From assembly GCF_002257645.1 (NCBI RefSeq), contig NZ_NQMO01000004.1, positions 518,878 to 582,877 on the forward strand: 64,000 bases of DNA, read 5' to 3'. Under the pieces are notes generated by a model that saw nothing but the letters and a program-made list of their open reading frames with translations, was not told the DNA's origin and did not search any database. How positions within the stretch are numbered: the first letter of the stretch is position 1; each line of letters opens with the position of its first letter. Below, piece by piece: positions 51,214-59,672 of this stretch. Position numbers and translations under genes: made by a program. The DNA comes from Paenibacillus sp. XY044 (GTDB lineage: Bacteria > Bacillota > Bacilli > Paenibacillales > Paenibacillaceae).

Positions 51214-52314
51214 CTACGAATTTGTCTGCATCACCTGATCGATACGTACGGCCGCTTCCTGCGCCTTGAGGCACAGCTCCGCCGCTTTGAAGCAGTGTTC
51301 CTGAGTCATGGCATTCTCAGTCCGGTTCAGACAGTCGAGAATAAGCTGGCCGAAGTAAGGATAGCCCACTTTGCCTTTGACTTCGAAGTGCTGCTCGCCG
51401 TCCCGGTTCACCAGGTAGACATGATCGCCGCGCGGATCACGTGCGATGTCGATGTATTTGCGCAGCTCGATGTAGCCTTCGGTGCCGAGGATGATCGTCC
51501 GGCCGTCGCCCCAGGTGCCGAGACCGTCCGGCGTGAACCAGTCGACCCGGAAGTACTGGGTAGCGCCATTGTCGCCTACCAGGGTCGCGTCGCCGAAATC
51601 CTCAAGCTCGGGGTAATCCGGGTTGTTGTAGTTCGCTACTTTGCTGTGCAGAACCTTGGCGTCCTTGCAGCCGGCATAGAACAGGAACTGCTCGATTTGA
51701 TGGCTCCCGATATCGCACAGAATGCCGCCGTATTTATCCTTCTCGAAAAACCAGTCCGGACGAGACGGCGCGTTCAGCCGGTGCGGGCCGAAGCCGGTCA
51801 CCTGAATGACTCGGCCGATGGCTCCTTTCTGCACGAGCTGACCGGCATAGACCGCCGACTCCACATGAAGCCGCTCGCTGTAATACACGGCGTATTTTTG
51901 CCCGGTTTCCTTCACTTTCCGGCGCGCCGCTTCCAGCTGGTCCAGTGAGGTGAACGGTGTTTTGTCGGTAAAATAGTCTTTTCCGGCGTCCATCACCTGC
52001 AGCCCGAGGGGGCCGCGTTCGCTGGGCACCGCAGCTGCGGCCACTAGTCGGACCTCGGGGTCCTCGAGCACCTGCTCAAGGCTGTCCGCGATCTGTACTT
52101 GCGGAAACTTATCGGCAAAAGCCTGACTTTTCGCCAGATCCGGATCGTATACCCATTTCAGCGTCGCCCCGGCTTCGATCAGCCCGTTGCACATGCCATA
52201 GATGTGCCCGTGATCCAAAGCCGCCGCCGCAAAAACAAATTGTCCCGGCTCCACGACATGGTCCGGCTTGCCTTCCGGCGCGTAGTTCATTCCGTCTTTA
52301 TTTTGTATGGTCAT
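51214..52314 (-). CDS. Gfo/Idh/MocA family oxidoreductase
   Basis: A 366-residue NAD(P)-dependent sugar/polyol dehydrogenase family member. N-terminal Rossmann part (VFAAAALDHGHIYGMCNGLIEAGATLKWVYDPD; the GxGxxG is degenerate here), the EKP-like position is TDKTPF, and the C-terminal domain contains GGILCDIGSHQIEQFLFYAG with the catalytic Asp/His region. AAAGGATG lies before ATG 52314, 6 nt after the preceding gene. Last gene of the minus-strand operon. Substrate unknown; the Rossmann deviation suggests altered cofactor contact. Confidence 0.85.
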   Translation of the reverse strand: MTIQNKDGMNYAPEGKPDHVVEPGQFVFAAAALDHGHIYGMCNGLIEAGATLKWVYDPDLAKSQAFADKFPQVQIADSLEQVLEDPEVRLVAAAAVPSERGPLGLQVMDAGKDYFTDKTPFTSLDQLEAARRKVKETGQKYAVYYSERLHVESAVYAGQLVQKGAIGRVIQVTGFGPHRLNAPSRPDWFFEKDKYGGILCDIGSHQIEQFLFYAGCKDAKVLHSKVANYNNPDYPELEDFGDATLVGDNGATQYFRVDWFTPDGLGTWGDGRTIILGTEGYIELRKYIDIARDPRGDHVYLVNRDGEQHFEVKGKVGYPYFGQLILDCLNRTENAMTQEHCFKAAELCLKAQEAAVRIDQVMQTNS

Positions 52315-52320
52315 GGCCTG

Positions 52321-53169
52321 TCACATCCTTTCGCGCATGAGCTGCGCGAACTCTTTCAGCAGCTCACGCGAGGAATATTGTTCGCTGAAATCTTCTATTC
52401 CCAAGTACCCGTCGTAACCGACGGATTTCAGGTCATTGAGCAGCGAGGTGAAATCTACGATGCCTTCGCGCATCGGCGCCCATTTCGAACGCCACTTGAC
52501 CGTTCCGTCTTCCCGGGTCCCCTCACGGACCCACTCGGCATTTTTGATGTGAACGTGAGCGAGGTAAGGACCGAGAAGCTGAAGGCCCATCCGGGAATGC
52601 TCGAAGCCTTCATGGATCATGTTGCCCGGGTCGTACAGGACGCCGATATGGTCCGGGCTGCAGTGGCTGGCCAGACGGTGGGCTAGCCCGGCGCTCGGCG
52701 CGATTGTACCGTGATGGGTTTCAATGACGCCCTTGACGCCGTACTGTTTGGCCATTTGCTCGGCTTCTTTTAAATAGCGGACCGTCTTGTCGTACAGCTC
52801 GTTGTAGTCTGAGCTTCCGTTGTAGCCCGCCACGCCGATGCGGATCATTTTTGCACCTAGCTCTTTGGCCGTCCGGAACACATGCTCCGTATCCTTTAGG
52901 TCCAAATGGTTCAAATAAGGGGTGATGCTGACGACTTCAAGCCCCTGCGCAAGGGCCAGGTCTTTGAATTTCCGCATTTGATCCGCGGGAAGGGAAGGGT
53001 CGATCGAGCACAAATTGTTGCTCCAGAACGACGGCTTCTCGCTTGCGGCGCTTGCGGGAACTTCCTTGAAGCGCCATTCCACGCCATCCAGTCCGGCTTC
53101 GTTTGCGGCTTGCACAAGCTCTTCAGGATTCAGATCCGGGGTGACGACGGTAAATACCGATAGTTTCAT
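52321..53169 (-). CDS. Sugar phosphate isomerase/epimerase (xylose-isomerase-like TIM barrel)
   Basis: A 282-residue AP_endonuc_2-type barrel. Conserved metal-ligand region with EAGLDGVEWRFKE, VIETHHGTIAPS (Glu and His), LYDPGNMIHEG (Asp) and AHVHIKNAEW (His). Family members isomerise or epimerise keto-sugars, inosose, or tagatose-like substrates. AGAGGAG precedes ATG 53169. It is separated from the next gene by only 6 nt and from the upstream oxidoreductase gene by 107 bp. Confidence 0.9.
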   Translation of the reverse strand: MKLSVFTVVTPDLNPEELVQAANEAGLDGVEWRFKEVPASAASEKPSFWSNNLCSIDPSLPADQMRKFKDLALAQGLEVVSITPYLNHLDLKDTEHVFRTAKELGAKMIRIGVAGYNGSSDYNELYDKTVRYLKEAEQMAKQYGVKGVIETHHGTIAPSAGLAHRLASHCSPDHIGVLYDPGNMIHEGFEHSRMGLQLLGPYLAHVHIKNAEWVREGTREDGTVKWRSKWAPMREGIVDFTSLLNDLKSVGYDGYLGIEDFSEQYSSRELLKEFAQLMRERM

Positions 53170-53276
53170 AGGGCGATTCTCCTCTTATCGAAAATGGGAT
53201 GTCCATGGAAGTCATTCATCTATAATCAGGTACCGATGCTATGGAAGCTAACTTGAACTTGCTATTGCCAAGCGGA

Positions 53277-54440
53277 TCAGTGGGTTCCCGAGACGTCGAG
53301 CACTTTGCCGCCGGCAGCTTCCTTGCGGAACGTCGAGTTTTTGATCTTCTCCTGCAGCTTGTCGTAGAAGAGATCCTCGTCGAGCGGAAGGTCCACCCAG
53401 TTGTCCGTCCAGGCAGACAGATGCATCGCGTTCGAGATCGTCAGGCCGCGGATGCCTTCTTCGCCCGGGGCGATCAGCTTCTCTCCGTTCAACAGTGCGT
53501 TGGTGAAGTTCTGCAAAATTCCGTTATGCTGAGGACCGTGTCCCCCGTGCACCGGAATGTCGCATTTCCAGCATTCCGGCTGGCCGAATCCGCCGGTATA
53601 TTCCGCGTTGAACTGTGGCTCGGGCACGCGCAGGCGCCAGAAGGTGATCTTGTCGTCTTCGACGACGATTTTTCCGTTATCTCCGGAGAGCTCGAACCGG
53701 TTCGTTCCCGGCGCTTCGCCGACGGTGGTCACGAATACGCCGGTAGCTCCGTTTTCATATTCAACATAAGCGGTGACATCGTCTTCGACCTCGATGTTGC
53801 GGTATTTTCCAAAGTGGCAAAATGCGCGGACGCGCTTCGGCATCAGGCCTGTCGTCCACTGCCACAGGTCCAGCTGGTGCGGGTCCTGATTCAGCAGCAC
53901 GCCGCCGCCTTCGCCGGCCCACGTGGCACGCCATCCGCCGGAATTATAGTAGCTCTGCGAGCGGTACCAGTTGGTGATGATCCAATTGGTCCGTTTGATG
54001 TTCCCCAGTTCTCCGGACTGCACCAGGTCGCGCAGCTTGGTATACAGCGGCGAGGTGCGCTGGTTGTACATAATACCGAACAGCTTGCCCGATTCGGAAG
54101 CAGCCTCGTTCATTTCACGAACCGCCTTGGTGTACACCCCGGCTGGTTTCTCGACGATGACGTGGTATCCGTTCTCAAAAGCTTTGATCGCCAGCGCAGG
54201 ATGATCATAATGCGGAGCGGCGATCAGGACGACATCCATTGCGTGCGAAGCGAAGAACGCCTCCGGCGTGTCGAACCTTTGCACCGATTCCGGCAGATGG
54301 GCCTGCGCCCACTCCAGACGGGCCGGGCTGGTATCGCATATCGCCGTCAGCTGCGCCCCCTTGATTTTATCCACCAAACTCAGTGCATGACTGCTTCCCA
54401 TATTACCGATGCCGATAATGCCGTATCGTACTTGCTCCAT
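53277..54440 (-). CDS. Gfo/Idh/MocA family oxidoreductase
   Basis: About 387 residues. Rossmann motif GIGNMGSSHA at residues 8-17, cofactor-adjacent EKPAG (the family's catalytic Lys), and a C-terminal domain with LNQDPHQLDLWQWTTG carrying the expected Asp and His. ATG 54440 places the Rossmann strand at the N terminus; the region upstream shows a moderate GGAAGGCGGGA. It is the first gene of the minus-strand operon with isomerase and second oxidoreductase, divergent from the AraC regulator. Together they may interconvert an inositol- or rare-sugar-like compound; inference. Confidence 0.9.
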   Translation of the reverse strand: MEQVRYGIIGIGNMGSSHALSLVDKIKGAQLTAICDTSPARLEWAQAHLPESVQRFDTPEAFFASHAMDVVLIAAPHYDHPALAIKAFENGYHVIVEKPAGVYTKAVREMNEAASESGKLFGIMYNQRTSPLYTKLRDLVQSGELGNIKRTNWIITNWYRSQSYYNSGGWRATWAGEGGGVLLNQDPHQLDLWQWTTGLMPKRVRAFCHFGKYRNIEVEDDVTAYVEYENGATGVFVTTVGEAPGTNRFELSGDNGKIVVEDDKITFWRLRVPEPQFNAEYTGGFGQPECWKCDIPVHGGHGPQHNGILQNFTNALLNGEKLIAPGEEGIRGLTISNAMHLSAWTDNWVDLPLDEDLFYDKLQEKIKNSTFRKEAAGGKVLDVSGTH

Positions 54441-54648
54441 CTTAAAAATCCCGCCTTCCCATTGATTATGAACAAAGTTTGCAGGCATGTAAGCCATTTC
54501 ATCTTTCTCAAGCTTAGCCCGAATGACAGGGGAAGCAAATGGCTTAGATTAAGAGGGTTTTGCATAAAATTAAGGTGTTTTCGTAAAATGGGGATGATAC
54601 AATGGCAGTACATCAGACGACTATTTTCTATATAAGGAGGGGCTTGAT

Positions 54649-55476
54649 ATGGCACAGGCCATGCAGCTTGGCGCGCGTCTTCCGGAAGGGCTTCGGATGC
54701 ATGTCAGTCACGTCCAGCTCAAGAGGGGCTTTCCCGACTGGAACCGGGCCGAAGTCGCCCCAAGCTTTCATCGGCTCTATTACATCACGGAAGGTGAAGG
54801 CTCGGTCGTAATCAACGGCGTTACGTATTATCCCAAGCCGAACCAACTGATGATCATGCCTGCGGGTACGAGCCAGACGACCTACACGTCCAAGGAAAAT
54901 CCATACACGCGCTATTTTTGCCATTTTGACGCGCAGGTGGGGGAGTGGCCCTTGTTCCATGCGGGGAGCAAGCTTTATATCAGCGACGTCGGCGACGCGG
55001 ATTTTATTCGAAGCACCTTTAACGATATGATCGGTCAATTTCAAGAGGGCGGGCCTTTTGCGGCCTTGCGCATGCAGGCGGGTCTGCTGCACATGCTGGC
55101 CTGCTGCCTGGAAGAAGGCGGATACACCGACTATTGGATCGATTTCATGCAGCATACGGAAGGGAACAAGCTCGGCGGCGTGCTGCAGTACATTCATGAC
55201 CATCTCCGTGAATCGATGGAAATCGAAAAGCTGGCCGAGATCGTCCACCTGCATCCGAACTACTTTATTCCTTATTTTAAAAAAGCGATGGGCTGCACGC
55301 CGATGCATTACGTTCAGCGCAAACGGATGGAGGAAGCTAGACGCCTGCTTTCATTTACGAACGCGCCTATCGCGGATATTGCCGATCAGCTCGGGATGCA
55401 GCTGTCGCACTTTTCCCGGCAGTTCAAGGGGCATACGGGCATGTCGCCGACGGAGTACCGGGCATGTACGCGTTAA
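54649..55476 (+). CDS. AraC family transcriptional regulator
   Basis: A 275-residue regulator with N-terminal AraC-type cupin (about residues 20-135, RLYYITEGEGSVVINGVTYY) and C-terminal double helix-turn-helix (about 175-270; IEKLAEIVHLHPNYFIPYFKK and IADQLGMQLSHFSRQFKG). AAGGAGG lies 9 nt before the ATG. Divergent from the Gfo/Idh-isomerase operon, its likely target. Ends with a hairpin that also serves the convergent response regulator. Confidence 0.92.
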   Translation: MAQAMQLGARLPEGLRMHVSHVQLKRGFPDWNRAEVAPSFHRLYYITEGEGSVVINGVTYYPKPNQLMIMPAGTSQTTYTSKENPYTRYFCHFDAQVGEWPLFHAGSKLYISDVGDADFIRSTFNDMIGQFQEGGPFAALRMQAGLLHMLACCLEEGGYTDYWIDFMQHTEGNKLGGVLQYIHDHLRESMEIEKLAEIVHLHPNYFIPYFKKAMGCTPMHYVQRKRMEEARRLLSFTNAPIADIADQLGMQLSHFSRQFKGHTGMSPTEYRACTR

Positions 55477-55501
55477 GAACGATCTTCATATGGAGAAAAG
55501 G

Positions 55502-55536
55502 AACCCGCCTGCAATTTGCAGACGGGTTATTTTTTG
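55502..55536. terminator. Bidirectional terminator
   Basis: AACCCG-c-CTGCAA and TTGCAG-a-CGGGTT form the stem, followed by ATTTTTTG on the plus strand and CCTTTTC on the minus strand. It overlaps the 3' end of the minus-strand regulator gene. Confidence 0.85.
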
Positions 55537-56243
55537 CTTCGGTATACGCGTTCCGGACGGCCAACGAGACCATAGGATACGTCGGCAAAGACAATACCGA
55601 AACCTACGAGATGTTCCAGGTATCTCCGGCTAGTCGAGCGACTGATGCCGATCAGCTTGGCCACCTGATGGGCGGTTAGCCCCTCATTCACTGTCGATAT
55701 GGTATGGACGACTTTTTCGAGCGTGAGTTTATCAATCCCTTTGGGAAGAAATGTATTCTCGGAGAGCGGCTCCGCTTTGACTGGGCTTGCCAGCAAGCGG
55801 TCCACATCGCTCTGGCCGATGCTGCCGGCCGTATCCAGCCGGGATAATTCCCGTTGGAAGGCCGCGTAGTGCAGCAGCGTCTCCTTCAGTCTGTCGAAGA
55901 TGAGCGGCTTCATGAGATAATCGAACGCACCGCTGCGGATGGCTTCCCGGATCGGTTCGATTTCCCGGGCGGCGGTAATCATAATTACATCTGTGCTTCG
56001 GTAATGCTGACGGATGAACAGCAGCAAATCCAAGCCATTCGCGTGAGGCAGATAGATATCCAAGAGCACCAGATGGGGCTCCAGGATTTCCAGCTGCGAC
56101 TTTGCCTGTATTTCATCCGTGGCGATGCCGACGACTTTAAACCCGGGCACTTGTTCAATGAACCGCCGGTTAATTTCCGCGATTTTTGTGTCATCCTCTA
56201 CGATTAACACCTCAAGGACTGCGTTTTGTCCTGGCATTTCCAT
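55527..56243 (-). CDS. Response regulator of CitB/DcuR/MalR type
   Basis: A 238-residue regulator: receiver with phosphorylated Asp62 (LVLLDIYLPHANGLD) and Lys in YLMKPLIF, then a linker and a C-terminal helix-turn-helix (VNEGLTAHQVAKLIGISRSTSRRYLEHL) typical of CitT/DcuR/MalR. AAAGGAG precedes ATG 56243, and the gene overlaps its kinase gene by 32 nt. Together with the adjacent Tct transporter and malic enzyme it most likely controls di/tricarboxylate use, as MalKR and CitST do in B. subtilis. Confidence 0.93.
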   Translation of the reverse strand: MEMPGQNAVLEVLIVEDDTKIAEINRRFIEQVPGFKVVGIATDEIQAKSQLEILEPHLVLLDIYLPHANGLDLLLFIRQHYRSTDVIMITAAREIEPIREAIRSGAFDYLMKPLIFDRLKETLLHYAAFQRELSRLDTAGSIGQSDVDRLLASPVKAEPLSENTFLPKGIDKLTLEKVVHTISTVNEGLTAHQVAKLIGISRSTSRRYLEHLVGFGIVFADVSYGLVGRPERVYRSKK

Positions 56244-57858
56244 TGGGATGCTCCTTTCTGAATAGACCGGGTTGTTTGGGGATCGCCACCGTAAAGACCG
56301 TACCGCCGCCCGCTGTATTTCGATTGAACGTAATGTAACCGCTTAACTTACTGACCGCATGAACGACAAGGGCAAGCCCGATCCCGCGGTGTGCCCCCGG
56401 TTTGGTAGAGAAGCCCTTTTCATAGATCGTTTCTCCGATGTCTTCCGGAATGCCGATTCCGTTATCCTCGCATTCGATAATCAGGTCCTCACCCAAATCC
56501 GTCAGAAACAGCGTAACTTCGCCTTTGGATTCGGAGAAGGTTTGCCGTGCAAGAACGGCTTCCATCGCGTTGTCGATCAAATTTCCGATAATGGTCACGA
56601 GCAGGCTGCGGTCCATATTGTCCGGGATGTCAGCGAACGTGCTCTCAGGATCGATCTCAAAGGAAAGCTTCAGCTCTTGGGCGTGATTGTACTTGCCGAT
56701 CAGCAGCCCACCGATGACCGGGTCCGGGATTTCCCTCATAACAAACTGAATCAAATGCTGGTGGACGTTCACTTCGCGATTGATCAGGTCTACCGCTTCT
56801 TGGTAAGACTCCAGCTGGATCAGGCCAGATATGACATAGAGCTTGTTGGAGTATTCGTGCGTCTGCGCCCGCAGCGATTCTGCAAAACGCTTGACCTGGG
56901 ATAATTCTTCGGCCAGCCGGTATAGTTCCGGCTTGCTGCGGAAGCTGGAGACCGCCCCGGTTAATTGATTGTTCATATCCATGATAGGGAGCCTGTTTAC
57001 GATCACTTCGTGGTCGCCGATCAGCATCTCCCGGTCGAACTCGGATTCGCCGCTCCGGACCACCTCCAGCAGCCGCGTGTTCGGAAGGACGTCCTCTATA
57101 TGTTTTCCCATGATCGTTTCGTTCTCCGATAGATTCATCAACTGAAGCGCGAAACGGTTAGCCATCGTAATGAAACCATCCCGGTTAATGGCGATGATTC
57201 CTTCGCGGATCGATTCCAGGACCGCCTTTTTCTCTGTATACAGCGCGCCAATCTCCCTGGGCTCAAGACCATGGATGGAGCGTCTTACGCTGCGCGCAAT
57301 CAGAACGGCTCCGCTAGCGCCGACGGCCAGACCGATCAAGCAGACCAATAAAATTTCATTTTGGTATACATCATTTATCCGATCGATGTTATCTGTCAGG
57401 AATCCAACCGAGACGATACCGATCACCGTTCCGTCGTCCGCGATAACAGGGGCTTTCCCCCGAACGGAAGGCCCCATGGAGCCGGTAGCTTTGGACACGA
57501 TGGAATGTCCCGCAAGCACAGGGCCGTTGTCGCCGCCAACCATGGATTTTCCGATCCGGTCCGGCAGCGGATGCGAATATCGTATGCCTTCGCGGTTTCC
57601 TACAACGATGTACTGGGCGTCTGTTTTGATCCGGACGTTTTCAGAAATAGGCTGGATGATGGCCGAGGGATCCGGCTCGCTGAAGGCTTTTCTAATCTCC
57701 GGCATGATGGCTAGAGTTTCGGCTACTTTTAAGGCACGCTGACCGATCTGGTCCTCGAAAATGTTCGTGATCACGACATAAAAAATACCGCTTAGGCTGA
57801 GGGTGATAAAGGCAATCAGGGAACAGATGATCCAAATCAATTTTGTCTGCAGCCGCAT
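56212..57858 (-). CDS. Sensor histidine kinase of CitA/DcuS/MalK type
   Basis: A 548-residue kinase: helix 1 (about 7-30), extracellular sCache/PASp-like citrate-sensor domain (about 35-165) with GIRYSHPLPDRIGKSMVGGD, helix 2 (about 170-192), cytosolic PAS (about 210-300), SPOB-type histidine region with phospho-acceptor His in RAQTHEYSNKLYVISGLIQ, and HATPase_c (IGNLIDNAMEAV, DNGIGIPE). The sensor motif is shared with citrate, malate and fumarate sensors, so the ligand is one of these acids. Divergent from tctC, with a 242-bp regulatory spacer. Confidence 0.94.
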   Translation of the reverse strand: MRLQTKLIWIICSLIAFITLSLSGIFYVVITNIFEDQIGQRALKVAETLAIMPEIRKAFSEPDPSAIIQPISENVRIKTDAQYIVVGNREGIRYSHPLPDRIGKSMVGGDNGPVLAGHSIVSKATGSMGPSVRGKAPVIADDGTVIGIVSVGFLTDNIDRINDVYQNEILLVCLIGLAVGASGAVLIARSVRRSIHGLEPREIGALYTEKKAVLESIREGIIAINRDGFITMANRFALQLMNLSENETIMGKHIEDVLPNTRLLEVVRSGESEFDREMLIGDHEVIVNRLPIMDMNNQLTGAVSSFRSKPELYRLAEELSQVKRFAESLRAQTHEYSNKLYVISGLIQLESYQEAVDLINREVNVHQHLIQFVMREIPDPVIGGLLIGKYNHAQELKLSFEIDPESTFADIPDNMDRSLLVTIIGNLIDNAMEAVLARQTFSESKGEVTLFLTDLGEDLIIECEDNGIGIPEDIGETIYEKGFSTKPGAHRGIGLALVVHAVSKLSGYITFNRNTAGGGTVFTVAIPKQPGLFRKEHPNGNARTKRSP

Positions 57859-57909
57859 GAATACCGGACGCCCCCCGTTTTTTTGCTTTTATTGTAGCAT
57901 AAACCTGTT

Positions 57910-57949
57910 TGAAAGGGCTTTCATCTTATCGTGAACAAAATGAACAAAA
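57910..57949. promoter_or_regulatory. cre site and tandem repeat in the kinase/tctC spacer
   Basis: TGAAAGGGCTTTCA (57910-57923) matches the cre consensus at 13 of 14 positions. TGAACAAAA is repeated in tandem at 57932-57940 and 57941-57949, a possible response-regulator site. A tctC promoter candidate lies further on (TTTGCT, 17-bp spacer, TATGCT, near 57992-58020). Confidence 0.55.
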
Positions 57950-58100
57950 TGCCCATAATCGTGTTTTTAGATCTTATGTGCTTAACATTTGCTAAAGCTG
58001 CAGCGGGTGATATGCTGAGAACCACAAAAAAGAAAGCGCATACATCAGTGCGGCAGCATGTGGGAAGAAAGTTTAGATGAATGATGCGGAGGGTACTTAG

Positions 58101-59135
58101 ATGAATACAAAAATGCGGAATAAAACCTGGAAAGTGATTCCCGCAATGGTGCTGGCGCTCAGTTTAGCCGCTTGTGCCAATGGAGGAGCAGCGAACAAGG
58201 AAGGGGCTTCCAAAGGGTCCAATTATCCCGAAAAAGCCTTAACGCTCGTGGCACCGTCAGGAGCGGGAGGAGGATGGGATATGACAGCCCGCACCATCGC
58301 CAAGGTATTAACCGAGACGAAGGCTACCAACAAGGCTATCACGGTAGAAAATAAACCGGGCGGAGGCGGCGCGGTTTTCATGGCCGAGTACGCGACCAAG
58401 GACAAGAAGGATGACTACAGATTGTTTGTCAGCTCTCCGCCGATCCTGATCAACAATTTGAAAAAGGAAGGCAACTCGCCGTATGGATATCAGGATACGA
58501 CGCCGCTGGCCCAGCTGACAAAGGACTACGGTGCTATTGCCGTATCGGCTAACTCCAAATACAACGATCTGAAATCGCTGCTTGATGATTTGAAAGCAGA
58601 TCCGGCCAAGTTCACGATCGCCGGCGGCTCAGCCCCAGGCTCCATGGATCATCTCGTGTCCATTCTCCCGGCATTCAAGTATGGAATTGATCCCAAAAGC
58701 GTAAAGTACGTGTCTTACGACGGGGGAGGCGAAGCCATTACCGCGCTGCTTGGCGGCAACGCGGATGTGCTGGGTACGGATGCCTCGTCGCTTGACCAGT
58801 ATTTAAAGGCTGGAAAAATCAAGGTGCTCGCCGTGGCCGCCCCTGAACGTCTGGGGGGAAGCTTGAAAGACGTACCGACCATGAAGGAGCAGGGAATTGA
58901 AGCTGAATTTCTCATTTGGCGAGGTATTTTTGGTCCCAAGGAGATGAGCGCTGAAGCCAAGAGCTATTGGGATCAGGCTATTAAAAAAATGACCGAAACG
59001 AAAGAGTGGGCGGCCGAGATGACGGCGAACAACTGGGAAAATGATTACAAGAACAGCGACGATTTCAAGGCTTTCCTGGCCCAGCAAAATGATCAGCTCA
59101 AGGAAATGCTGACCGCTCTCGGCATGCAGAAGTAA
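58101..59135 (+). CDS. Tripartite tricarboxylate transporter binding protein TctC
   Basis: A 344-residue lipoprotein (lipobox Leu-Ala-Ala-Cys at about residues 21-24) of the Bug/TctC family, with KALTLVAPSGAGGGWDMTART near the N terminus and GGGGAVFMAEYATK. It captures a tri- or dicarboxylate outside the cell and delivers it to TctAB. The following genes encode TctB and TctA, so the whole tripartite system is present. Transcription is controlled by the divergent two-component system in all likelihood. The ATG at 58101 follows GCGGAGGG. Confidence 0.94.
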   Translation: MNTKMRNKTWKVIPAMVLALSLAACANGGAANKEGASKGSNYPEKALTLVAPSGAGGGWDMTARTIAKVLTETKATNKAITVENKPGGGGAVFMAEYATKDKKDDYRLFVSSPPILINNLKKEGNSPYGYQDTTPLAQLTKDYGAIAVSANSKYNDLKSLLDDLKADPAKFTIAGGSAPGSMDHLVSILPAFKYGIDPKSVKYVSYDGGGEAITALLGGNADVLGTDASSLDQYLKAGKIKVLAVAAPERLGGSLKDVPTMKEQGIEAEFLIWRGIFGPKEMSAEAKSYWDQAIKKMTETKEWAAEMTANNWENDYKNSDDFKAFLAQQNDQLKEMLTALGMQK

Positions 59136-59199
59136 CGGCGATAGGAACGTCAGGGGAAGAGTCTTTCTTTCCCCTGTCTGAAGAGGAGGCGTGAAGACG

Positions 59200-59661
59200 A
59201 TGAATCATACATTTGACCGCTATGCCGGTATCGTATTTTGTGCGGTCGGCATCGCTTTTGTCATCGGGAGCACAAGTATATCGACAAGTGCCTATGGCAG
59301 CAACGTCGGCGCGAATATCTTTCCGATGTTTCTCGGCGCATTTCTTTCGCTGATGAGCATCAGGCTGATATACGAAACTTTCCGCAGGCAGCAGAAGCAG
59401 CAGAATCAAGAAAAGCTCGATTACAGGCGTTTCGGCATTATTTTTACCGCCGCAGTGCTGTACGCGCTTTTCCTGGAGGATATCGGATTCGTCATCTCGA
59501 CCTTCCTGTTTCTGATGATAGGCTTTCAAACGATGCAGAGGGGCCGCATCTGGGCTTCAATTGTAATCTCTGCCTGCTTCTCTTACGGTGTGTATTATCT
59601 TTATGTCAACGTGCTGGATGGTACCCTTCCCGGTTTTCCATCTTGGTTAGTCTTTTTCTAG
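59200..59661 (+). CDS. Tripartite tricarboxylate transporter small permease TctB
   Basis: About 153 residues with four membrane helices, the usual TctB layout: Tyr-Ala-Gly-Ile start helix, GSNVGANIFPMFLGAFLSLMS and a C-terminal pair of helices. AGGAGG lies 10 nt before ATG 59200. Partner of TctA; 64-bp gap to tctC. Confidence 0.88.
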   Translation: MNHTFDRYAGIVFCAVGIAFVIGSTSISTSAYGSNVGANIFPMFLGAFLSLMSIRLIYETFRRQQKQQNQEKLDYRRFGIIFTAAVLYALFLEDIGFVISTFLFLMIGFQTMQRGRIWASIVISACFSYGVYYLYVNVLDGTLPGFPSWLVFF

Positions 59662-59672
59662 GGGGTTGAACA

